DNA from: an uncultured Porphyromonas sp.
GTDB taxonomy: Bacteria; Bacteroidota; Bacteroidia; Bacteroidales; Porphyromonadaceae
Reading direction: 5' to 3'
Assembly (NCBI RefSeq): GCF_905372525.1
Contig: NZ_CAJPPN010000023.1
Span: forward strand, 1-38,915
Length of the DNA: 38,915 nt
Numbering within the stretch: position 1 is the stretch's first letter; the number at the start of each line of letters is the position of its first letter. Below, piece by piece: positions 1 through 7,744 of this stretch. The translations under genes and the position numbers were made by a program. The notes below the pieces were generated by a model. That model was not told the origin of the DNA and did no database searches. It saw only the letters and a program-made list of their open reading frames with translations.

Positions 1-181
1 GAATGAGATCAATCTTCTGATCCGGCTCTATGCCTAGAAGACGTTCAACTATCTTTTGGTGAGACCGGGTAGGCAGAGCCCTCTTCAAATCCTGTCGAAA
101 TGCGGGCTCACGACGAGAGGCAAGTATAGCCCTCTTGAGCTCTTCCCCACTCATCTTGTGACCACTGAAGACCCACTTGAC
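1..181 (-). pseudogene. Orphan 3' fragment of the toxin gene, runs off window
   Basis: Read on the minus strand, this stretch encodes the same ~60 residues as the C-terminal tail of the 1759-aa toxin-like protein, from its VKWVFSGHKM motif (toxin residue 1683) through GIEPDQKIDLI, with a few changes. The corresponding intact DNA lies around 2490-2670 and is nearly identical. The fragment has no start of its own. It begins one base after the stop codon of the 183-1268 gene and leaves the window still in frame. By analogy with the next cassette, it is probably followed outside the window by another immunity-like gene. It is seen directly as a duplication; calling it a displaced toxin tail is inference. 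Confidence 0.85.
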
Positions 182-182
182 C

Positions 183-1268
183 CTATTGCTCAGAATCATC
201 ACCACTAGACCCAGTGGGCGGACTTACCCGCTGGTAGATGCGTACCTCGTCATAGGAGTGGGCGATCATTCGGTCACCGATAATATGCACAGAGTCGATA
301 TCCCAACCGCCCCAGAGGTCGTGCCAAACAAACTCCTCCGTCTGCACATCGAAGGCCGCAAGGAAGAAGATCCCCGACACCCGCACCGAGACGTAGAAGA
401 TCCCTTCATGTAGCAAGAGGCTCGTATACTCTGCGCTATACTCCTTTCCTTCGTAGACAAAGTTATCCCTTCGCTCGTCACAGAGCATGCGCCCAGCCTC
501 GAAGTCAAATACTGTATAGTAGCTACCGAACAAGGAGTATCCTAGTGTCCCCTTGATAAACATCTTAGGTAGTGTCTCATCTCTCCTCTCGAGCACCCTT
601 CCCGGAGCTACATCTATACGATGTAAGTGCTTTTGGGTCGTCACCCACAGATCGGAGCCATAGAAGTTGATGAATTCGATTTTCCCAGGAACAGTTCCAT
701 TGTACCAAAGGGAATAGCCACGGCCGCTCTCGGAGAAGTCTAGCCGATAGACTTCCTCCAAGCCTAGGCCGTCTTTATCTCGCATGGCTACCAGCTGGCT
801 CTTCCCTTCACAAGTGAAGAAGTGAAGGCCATGGTGGCTACCTTTGTAGAAAAAGGGATCTTTTAGTGGAAATGAACCTAAGTCTTGACACTCATGGGCA
901 GAGAAGTCATAGCTAATGACACGGCGTTCATCTACTAAATAAAACCGAGGTTCTCCTTCGATAGCTACCTTGTCGAAGTAGCCATCTATATCTGTTATGA
1001 GCTGCTTACGTTCGCCGTCTAATGTGCAAATATCTAGCAAGGTCTCCGACGGTGTCCCCACCTCATGATAGATTAGCCATAAGCCTTGAAAAAGAACAGC
1101 TGTTCCCACATCTTCTTTGTGTGGGAATGGGAGCGCATCGCCTATTACTCCATCCAAGGAACAGGGGTGAACAGACCATCTCCCTTGAGGGATGGACTTA
1201 ATTAAGAAGAGTCGCCCCTCATATACTACGACCCGAATGGCATTGAGCCGTGATATTACTTCGTACAT
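183..1268 (-). CDS. Putative immunity protein, second (orphan) paralog
   Basis: The protein has 361 residues, no signal peptide and no membrane segment. It is rich in short beta-strand stretches of the type found in propeller proteins; I do not recognise a named family. It is a paralog of the 1352-2434 gene. From about residue 142 (GSHHGLHFF) onward the two are close to 90% identical, while the first 140 residues share only about 40%. It lies downstream of a 24-codon remnant of a toxin C-terminus, with 7 bases between that stop and this ATG. Its own stop is followed after one base by another toxin-tail fragment. Position behind a toxin tail suggests an immunity protein against a toxin variant no longer encoded here. 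The immunity role is inferred from context alone. Confidence 0.8.
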   Translation of the reverse strand: MYEVISRLNAIRVVVYEGRLFLIKSIPQGRWSVHPCSLDGVIGDALPFPHKEDVGTAVLFQGLWLIYHEVGTPSETLLDICTLDGERKQLITDIDGYFDKVAIEGEPRFYLVDERRVISYDFSAHECQDLGSFPLKDPFFYKGSHHGLHFFTCEGKSQLVAMRDKDGLGLEEVYRLDFSESGRGYSLWYNGTVPGKIEFINFYGSDLWVTTQKHLHRIDVAPGRVLERRDETLPKMFIKGTLGYSLFGSYYTVFDFEAGRMLCDERRDNFVYEGKEYSAEYTSLLLHEGIFYVSVRVSGIFFLAAFDVQTEEFVWHDLWGGWDIDSVHIIGDRMIAHSYDEVRIYQRVSPPTGSSGDDSEQ

Positions 1269-1275
1269 AGTTAGA

Positions 1276-1350
1276 TTATATCAGAGCCTTGATGACGTTC
1301 CTCTTGACCTCCTCTCGGCTTATCTCATGACCACTGAAGACCTGCTTGAC
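1276..1350 (-). pseudogene. Remnant of a divergent toxin C-terminus
   Basis: On the minus strand this encodes 24 codons and a TAA stop, starting VKQVFSGHEISREEVKR and ending ALI. It aligns with toxin residues 1683 onward (VKWVFSGHKMSREELKR) but has diverged and stops much earlier. It lacks a start codon. It begins one base after the TAG of the 1352-2434 gene and ends 7 bases before the ATG of the 183-1268 gene. This is the tail of a different toxin allele left attached to its downstream gene, as expected for the displaced cassettes of polymorphic toxin loci. Confidence 0.8.
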
Positions 1351-1351
1351 T

Positions 1352-2434
1352 CTATTGTTCAGAATCATCACTACTAGACCCAGTGGTCGGACTTACCCGC
1401 AGGTAGATGCGTACCTCGTCATGGGATTGGGCGATCATCCGGTCACCGATGATATGTACGGACTCAATATCCCACCCCCCCCAGAGGTCATGCCAAACAA
1501 ACTCTTCCGTCTGCACATCGAAGGCCGCAAGGAAGAAGATTCCCGAGACCCGTACCGAGACGTAGAAGATCCCTTCATGTAGCAAGAGGCTCGTATACTC
1601 TGCGCTATACTCCTTCCCTTCGTAGACAAAGCGATCCCTCCGTACATTACAGAGCATGCGCCCAGCCTCGAAGTCAAATACAGTATAGTAACTGTTGAAT
1701 AAGGAATATCCTAGCGACCCCTTGATAAACATCTTAGGTAGTGCCTCATCTTTCCTCTCGAGCACTTTTCCCGTAGCTACATCTATACGATGTAGGTGCT
1801 CTTGGGTCGTCACCCACAGATCGGAGCCGTAGAAGTTAATGAAGTCAATTTCCCCAGGTACAACCCCATTGTGCCAAAGGGAATAGCCTCTACCACTCTC
1901 AGAGAAGTCCAGCTGATAGACCTCCTCCAGCCCTTGGCCGTCCTTATCTCGCATAGCTACCAACTGGCTCTTCCCTTGGCTGGTAAAGAAGTGTAGACCA
2001 CGGTGGCTACCCATATCGTAGGAGGGTGACTTTAGCTGGGGAGGATCTAGGTCTCTGCACGTGTTGGTGGAGAGATCATAACTAAGTAAGCGGCGTCTAT
2101 TGACAAAGTAGATCTGCCTACCCTCGTTGACTGCCAGCGTATAGTAGTAGCCTTCTCCTGGTATGGTTTGTAGTAGTTCGCCATCCCGGGAAAAGATATT
2201 TAGCATGTTGCCCAGTGGCGTGTCTTCATCATAGTAGGCAAGCCATAGCCCCTGGAAGAAGTCAATAGGCCAGATATACTCCCTATGTTGGAGTGCTAGT
2301 TCTTTCCCGAGGATACCATCTAGGGAACAAGGATATATGGACATCCCTCCTTTTGGTAGATTTCGTACTAAGAATATATCTTGCCTATCTACCACTACCC
2401 ATACAGCAGGATGCTGTGCGATTAAATCATACAT
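1352..2434 (-). CDS. Putative cognate immunity protein of the adjacent toxin
   Basis: The protein has 360 residues and is predicted soluble, beta-rich, with no signal peptide. Its ATG lies 2 bases after the TAG of the 1759-aa toxin-like gene, so the two are almost certainly translated from one message. In polymorphic toxin loci the gene directly behind the toxin is the usual place for immunity. The C-terminal 220 residues nearly match the 183-1268 paralog, whereas the N-terminal 140 differ widely, so toxin specificity may reside in the N-terminal half. I know no family for it; repeated aromatic-aspartate beta motifs (FYGSDLWV, SVRVSGIFFLAAFD) suggest a propeller-like fold. An alternative is an accessory secreted-protein chaperone. 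Confidence 0.85.
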   Translation of the reverse strand: MYDLIAQHPAVWVVVDRQDIFLVRNLPKGGMSIYPCSLDGILGKELALQHREYIWPIDFFQGLWLAYYDEDTPLGNMLNIFSRDGELLQTIPGEGYYYTLAVNEGRQIYFVNRRRLLSYDLSTNTCRDLDPPQLKSPSYDMGSHRGLHFFTSQGKSQLVAMRDKDGQGLEEVYQLDFSESGRGYSLWHNGVVPGEIDFINFYGSDLWVTTQEHLHRIDVATGKVLERKDEALPKMFIKGSLGYSLFNSYYTVFDFEAGRMLCNVRRDRFVYEGKEYSAEYTSLLLHEGIFYVSVRVSGIFFLAAFDVQTEEFVWHDLWGGWDIESVHIIGDRMIAQSHDEVRIYLRVSPTTGSSSDDSEQ

Positions 2435-2436
2435 AT

Positions 2437-5400
2437 CTATTGAATAATTTCGAAAACTACATCGAATACCTCATCTCGTTCAAGAGCCTGAATGAGATCA
2501 ATCTTCTGATCCGGCTCTATGCCTAGAAGACGTTCAACTATCTTCTGGTGAGACCGGGTAGGCAGAGCCTCCTTCAAATCCTGTCGAAATGCGGCCTCAC
2601 GAAGAGAGGCAAGTATAGCCCTCTTGAGTTCCTCCCTACTCATCTTGTGACCACTGAAGACCCACTTGACACTCTTGCCTTTAGCCATTGTGGCGAGGTC
2701 CTTTAGGAACTGATCTCGGAAGGCTTTGCCAGACCAACTAGACCAGTTAGACCAGTTCTTCAGCTCATAGCGTGTCCTCTGCCCCCCCTTTTCTGCCACG
2801 ATATCATATATCCGGACAACGGTCTCCTTGCCAATTTCGACATCCTCCTTAACCTCAAACTTGACGATGTTTGTACCCTTAGCAAGATGGTTGGCAAAGT
2901 ACTGCAACTGGAACTTCCCCCCTTGGAGCTTCCGCCAGCTCTGCGCCATATCATTTAGTACGATATCGACCCCTTCGATGTGAAGGAGTTTATCGAGCAC
3001 TTCAGGACTGAAGCCCGAGAGGATTTTGCGAAGCTCAGCCTTGATGCTGGGAGAAATAGTCTTAGTGGTTTTTAGCTTCCCAAGGAGCAGGTTCACCTGA
3101 AAGGTGACGAATTGGGTTAATTTTTCCTTAGAGAAGAATTTGGAGCTGAAGACAGTCCCTCCTCCCTTGATCGGCTTAAAGAGCTTCCATTCAGGATCAA
3201 GTGACGATCCGAGGACCCTAAACACCTCCTCCTGCTGAGAGAGAAGTTGCTTTTCAGCTAGAGATAAGCCGTCGATTTTCGGGGAAACGATACGCTTCCA
3301 GTCCAAATATTTGGAGACCAAGAGGCTCCCAAGGGCTTTGTTCTCTTGCAGTAACTTCTTACTCTGCTCTGGTAGGTTCTTAACGAACTTATACCCCGCC
3401 TGCCCCGCATTCTTGAGGCCTATGATCCCCATCGCTGTATTGTAGATATCTACAGCTAACTTCAGCTCTGGGTCAGTGATCACCTGCGCATTCACTGCGA
3501 TATTCCCCACAGCGCCCACAACTTCAGCTAAGGCCCAGGCACGGCGGATCCAGTGTACTTTCGTAGCCAATGCTGTACCTCCGCTGAAGGCTATCGTCGC
3601 GAGATCAAATGCCGTGACAACTCCCTTCGCGATATTGTCATTGCGGATCTTGTCTGCGCGATACTTCATGAAGATCGCAGGGACAACATACATCTGATCC
3701 GACAGGGCGTTGCCACCCAAGGCGGTCTCGATCAGCGGGAGATTATCTGTATCGGGGACGATGATAATAGGAGTAAGAGGAGAGACAATCCCCAACTCTT
3801 CTCTATGCTCTCGTGAATGAAGTGAGTTCCTTGTAGTGGTATAGGTCTTATATACATCCAACAGCTTTACCTCCCCGGTCGAGCTGATGTACTCACCTTG
3901 GTTATACTTCTCGGTGAAGGAGGCATCACCTCCTCCCATCAATTGGACAGAGCCATACTTAACGGGAGTTAAGTTGAGAACTATTCGGGCATAATCGTCC
4001 GGATCTTGAGGGAATCTCCCCTTGATACTTTTGCCTCCATCGGCATTGAACATCCACACCAGTGCTCCTATGAAGTTGGTATAGTTGTCCTTGTCGGTCC
4101 AGAAGTAGAGGGAGACATCATCTATCTCGGCTACAAGATGCCGAAGGAGCGCATTCTGATCAGCCTCTAAGTCGCGATAGAATCGAGAATAGTCCTTGCC
4201 ATCCATCGATTGCATCAGACGCAGAATAGCTAACTCCTCGCGCTCCTTTAGCGTTTCCTTTTGAGCGATTCGCTTAAAGGTACGGATCAGCCATTCATAA
4301 CTCTGACGCTTAAGTGAGCGGATATGGCAAGACTCAAGCGTGCGGAGCAAATCCTCATAGCTCGTCTTCTCTGATAGCTGGCGGAGCTTCAGGATATCTC
4401 GTTCTATCTGATCCTCATCATAGGATAGCCTATCATTAGCGAGGATGGTGCGGGCAATGAACTCAGCCTTACAAGACTCAGATGCAGCCCATAGATAATC
4501 TGTTCTCCAGCCCTGCTTAGGGATATTGAGTGATGATGGATCGGTAGGGTCATACGTGACATCATGGTACTGGTAGAGGCACTTTTCCCCTGAGGCCACA
4601 CGATACAGTCGGGTAGTGACCTTCTTGGATGTCGAATTGTATGTCAGCTCGAGGTCTAGTGCATTTTCTATCAACACACCGCCAGAGGCATAGGTCTTCT
4701 TTTCTTCATCCCAAGAATAGCTCTTAAGAGGCTCACCTTCTCTGGAAGATAGTGTTATTCCATGGACGTAGTAGCTCCCTGGGATTATGGTCAGAGTAGC
4801 GATATGGTTACTATTCGTAGCCTTGACAGAGAGGATAACCTTACCATTAGGTGTAATCCCCCCATTTTTAGCATTTACGAGAGCCTCCTCTCTTCTTACT
4901 AAATCCCCTTGACTCTTATTATCTGCTGCGGTGAAGACGGCCGGATTAGCTAGGACATTCCACTGGAAGGCAGCAAGCTCCTTGCCCGTGGCGTAGTCCA
5001 TCAGATTGCGCGTCTGACCCTGACTCTTTCGCCCGCCGTACTCGTCATCGAAGGTGTGCTGTAGCGTGAAGAGCCCGTGCCCAAGCTCGTGGGCGATGGT
5101 ATAGCTTAGGTCGGACGTACCCCCATTGGGGCTATTCCCCGAGAAGATGTACCCGAAGCGACTCCGACGGGGCATCTCACCGAGCAGGCTCTGAGGCTTA
5201 TCCTCCAGTCCCTGCGCTGCATCGACGACGAAGAGGTAGAGGCCATCTAGTGTACCGGAGAGCTGACTGTAGGCCTTCTTCAGGTAGTCCATCTCGGCAC
5301 TCTCCTTCACCTCACGCACCCGACCGAAGAAGCTCTTGCCTACGATGCTGAGCTTGCGGTCTCCGTCCCGATCCCAACTGTAGTCCCCACGCATGCGCTC

Positions 5401-7716
5401 ATCCACTTCGACGTCGAAGTGAATACCCACTGGGTTGTAGATACTATTCAGCTCCCGCTCTATCTGTGCCTTGTCGAGCTTGGTATCGCTGATAGGTACT
5501 AGGGTCAGCTTATGACGCTGCTGAGCATAGCTCGCCACACGGAGCTTGCCCAAGACCTCCCCCTCATAGACGGCAAAGACCTCATAGCTCTCCCCCGACG
5601 ACACGGAGGGTAGGCGCACACTCCAGCGCTTGCTCGACGCATCGTAGCTAGCAGGTAGAGCCGTACTCCTCGGCTCAGAGGCAAAGCGAACCCTCTGTGG
5701 GTCGATAGCCTTACTCCCCGTGTATTCTGCCGTGACCACATCCTGCTTCCCCTCGGGGATCAGCTTCCATGGGGCAATATAGTCCTTGGCAAAAGGCTTG
5801 TAGAAGCGATCGAGCTTGACGGACTTCTGATACCAAGGCTCGCTCCCGGAGTCAAAGGCATACCTCCCCCCTTGCCTGCTGAAGCGTATCTGTCCATACT
5901 TCTTCGATAGGGCTTCGCTATCGAAGTCGCTCATCCGCTCTACACGCTCCGACTGGAGGGCAACCTTCCCATGGGTAGAGGAGGTATCGTGGTTGTCTTC
6001 GGTAGATGCTACTGCGGGTTGGATCCGATAGCTATTCCCCTCCTTGTCTGTGACCAGTAGAGGGAAGACGCTCTTGTACTCCTCGCCCTCAGGGAGCTGC
6101 AGGTCTATGTGCTGGGCATTGCCTGCAGCATCCTGGACCGTCAGCGACCCCGTCCCAGCGTCAAAGTGGAACTGTGGGCTCTCGGGCAGGGTGAAGCTAA
6201 GCTGCTTCTCTCTCAGGCGTAGGGTCGCAGGGCGCAAGTCCCTCCCTCCATCGTCGATATAGTCGGTGTTGGCTATCGTCCCTCGCTTCTCGTCATAGGA
6301 GGCTTCGACCAAGCCATCGATCTGGTACTTGTCCACATTGATGCGTAGGCGGTCGAAGCGTAGGGCTATGGGGGCATCGATGAGGGTTTTGAGGCGGGTC
6401 TTCCCCTTCCCCGAATACCAACCATCACCCAGAGCGGTGACTTCGGTAATGGTCATGGGATAGTCGCCCCCGATCGTCACGACATCACCAGCTCGGATAC
6501 CCAGATGGGGCTCTCCTCGGAGATCCGTACGCACGGGCTCCTTACCACAGTCTGCTAGGAGGGCTTCGTTCTGCTTGCTCAGCGTAAACTCTCGCACGTC
6601 GGAGAAGACGGGGCGGTCGCTCGTGCAGCGAGTCCCCACACGCCACTCATACGTCCAGCCGGGCTTGAGCTGAGCCAGCGTTAGGCGCTCATCTACAGTC
6701 TCGGTGCGTGCCCATTCGTAGACGTTCAGCTTGGTCTTGGGGCGACACTCCACCACGTAGCCCGTTGTCCCCACGACCTTGCCCCAGGATAGATCGACCT
6801 TAGCATAGCGCGTCTGAGCTCGGAGTCCCCGAGGGGCATCACACTGGTCATTGAGGTAGAACCAACTGACCTCACTCAGGCCTCCGTGCTCAAACATCCC
6901 GACCTCCTCTACCCCGGAGCGCACCAAGGCACGCACCTGCCAAGCATAGCGACGATTGGGGAGGAGGGGAGGGTCAAGGTGCGTATAGCTGAGGCTCGTG
7001 CTCCGTGTATGGGTGCGGAAGATCTCTTGCCCGTAGGCGAAGGCCGACTGAGGAGCCGCGCCGTTGTCGGGGAGCTCCTTGAGGACAAACTCGTACTCTG
7101 TGCCACTGAGGCCTTGATGGCGAGGAGTCCACTGGAAGCGCAGGAAGAGGGGATCACGAAGGACGACCTCGGCATCCCGCTCGGGGAGGTTCAGGAAGGG
7201 AGGCTTCTTGACGTCGAGGTAGGCACGTGCTGTATGCCAGTCGGAGAGTGGACGCCCCGTATAGTAGTCGATGACCTGGAGCTGGAGCTCGGCATAGCCA
7301 CTAGGTAGCCGTCCCTGCTCTAGCCGTCCTGTCATCTGTAGGTGCTGAGGCTGGAGATAGGGGGCGAGATCGACGCCCGTTAGGCGAAGGGGGACGCTGG
7401 TCTGTAGCTCGAGCTGAGGATAGCTGACGTCCTCTCGGCTCCTTGCTGTGAAGCTACCGGACTTGATCTGTAGGCGAAGCTTGGCATAGAGCAAGGGCTG
7501 CTGCAGGTCACGGTTTAGGAGTGTGACGATCAAGCGGTCACGACTCCCCGTGCTGTAGTCCGCTAGGTAGGGACTCTGAGGTGCTGGCCACTGAACTGTC
7601 GCATGAATAGGATAGTACTGTCCGAAGAGCCGACCACTGACACCCAAACAGACTGTCAGTAGGAGCACGAAAAGGCGGAGACTATGCCTGAGGCGATACA
7701 TGCGATAAGTACCCAT
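2437..7716 (-). CDS. Secreted polymorphic toxin-like protein: FnIII, zincin motif, PD-(D/E)XK-like nuclease tail
   Basis: The protein has 1759 residues. Residues 1-33 form a signal peptide ending near LFGQ. Residues ~50-390 are Ig/fibronectin-III-like (for example GLRAQTRYAKVDLSWGKV). A zincin motif HELGHG lies at 876-881, with a further His 7 residues after the second His. This HExxH-x6-H spacing differs from the classical HExxHxxGxxH. A hydrophobic, alanine/glycine-rich segment at ~1365-1430 resembles a pre-toxin or membrane-translocating region. The C-terminus carries a PD-(D/E)XK-type signature, D1638 then E1651-L-K1653 (YDIVAEKGG, YELKNW), typical of restriction-endonuclease-fold toxins. 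There is no T9SS tail on this protein. It is the fourth gene of an operon, 28 bp after the SprB-repeat gene, with an immunity-like gene 2 bp downstream. Nuclease activity and self-cleavage by the zincin domain are inferences from family patterns. Confidence 0.85.
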   Translation of the reverse strand: MGTYRMYRLRHSLRLFVLLLTVCLGVSGRLFGQYYPIHATVQWPAPQSPYLADYSTGSRDRLIVTLLNRDLQQPLLYAKLRLQIKSGSFTARSREDVSYPQLELQTSVPLRLTGVDLAPYLQPQHLQMTGRLEQGRLPSGYAELQLQVIDYYTGRPLSDWHTARAYLDVKKPPFLNLPERDAEVVLRDPLFLRFQWTPRHQGLSGTEYEFVLKELPDNGAAPQSAFAYGQEIFRTHTRSTSLSYTHLDPPLLPNRRYAWQVRALVRSGVEEVGMFEHGGLSEVSWFYLNDQCDAPRGLRAQTRYAKVDLSWGKVVGTTGYVVECRPKTKLNVYEWARTETVDERLTLAQLKPGWTYEWRVGTRCTSDRPVFSDVREFTLSKQNEALLADCGKEPVRTDLRGEPHLGIRAGDVVTIGGDYPMTITEVTALGDGWYSGKGKTRLKTLIDAPIALRFDRLRINVDKYQIDGLVEASYDEKRGTIANTDYIDDGGRDLRPATLRLREKQLSFTLPESPQFHFDAGTGSLTVQDAAGNAQHIDLQLPEGEEYKSVFPLLVTDKEGNSYRIQPAVASTEDNHDTSSTHGKVALQSERVERMSDFDSEALSKKYGQIRFSRQGGRYAFDSGSEPWYQKSVKLDRFYKPFAKDYIAPWKLIPEGKQDVVTAEYTGSKAIDPQRVRFASEPRSTALPASYDASSKRWSVRLPSVSSGESYEVFAVYEGEVLGKLRVASYAQQRHKLTLVPISDTKLDKAQIERELNSIYNPVGIHFDVEVDERMRGDYSWDRDGDRKLSIVGKSFFGRVREVKESAEMDYLKKAYSQLSGTLDGLYLFVVDAAQGLEDKPQSLLGEMPRRSRFGYIFSGNSPNGGTSDLSYTIAHELGHGLFTLQHTFDDEYGGRKSQGQTRNLMDYATGKELAAFQWNVLANPAVFTAADNKSQGDLVRREEALVNAKNGGITPNGKVILSVKATNSNHIATLTIIPGSYYVHGITLSSREGEPLKSYSWDEEKKTYASGGVLIENALDLELTYNSTSKKVTTRLYRVASGEKCLYQYHDVTYDPTDPSSLNIPKQGWRTDYLWAASESCKAEFIARTILANDRLSYDEDQIERDILKLRQLSEKTSYEDLLRTLESCHIRSLKRQSYEWLIRTFKRIAQKETLKEREELAILRLMQSMDGKDYSRFYRDLEADQNALLRHLVAEIDDVSLYFWTDKDNYTNFIGALVWMFNADGGKSIKGRFPQDPDDYARIVLNLTPVKYGSVQLMGGGDASFTEKYNQGEYISSTGEVKLLDVYKTYTTTRNSLHSREHREELGIVSPLTPIIIVPDTDNLPLIETALGGNALSDQMYVVPAIFMKYRADKIRNDNIAKGVVTAFDLATIAFSGGTALATKVHWIRRAWALAEVVGAVGNIAVNAQVITDPELKLAVDIYNTAMGIIGLKNAGQAGYKFVKNLPEQSKKLLQENKALGSLLVSKYLDWKRIVSPKIDGLSLAEKQLLSQQEEVFRVLGSSLDPEWKLFKPIKGGGTVFSSKFFSKEKLTQFVTFQVNLLLGKLKTTKTISPSIKAELRKILSGFSPEVLDKLLHIEGVDIVLNDMAQSWRKLQGGKFQLQYFANHLAKGTNIVKFEVKEDVEIGKETVVRIYDIVAEKGGQRTRYELKNWSNWSSWSGKAFRDQFLKDLATMAKGKSVKWVFSGHKMSREELKRAILASLREAAFRQDLKEALPTRSHQKIVERLLGIEPDQKIDLIQALERDEVFDVVFEIIQ

Positions 7717-7744
7717 AGTAGCTATTAACCCTTGATCTTAATCT

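Larger units (their letters stand above)
1..2434. repeat. Tandem cassette repeat, about 1.17-kb period (toxin tail + immunity-like gene)
   Basis: The two immunity-like genes end exactly 1169 bp apart. Each is followed, one base after its TAG, by DNA matching the toxin's GTCAAG...TTCAGTGGTCA segment. DNA at about 186-839 is highly similar to 1355-2005. The 5' thirds of the genes and the lengths of the toxin tails differ between units. The array therefore grew by unequal recombination or by insertion of cassettes at the same point, not by a simple recent duplication. Confidence 0.85.

Noticed and set aside
6886..7308. 140-codon plus-strand frame
   Set aside because: It lies wholly opposite the toxin-like gene's FnIII region; a shadow of that gene.
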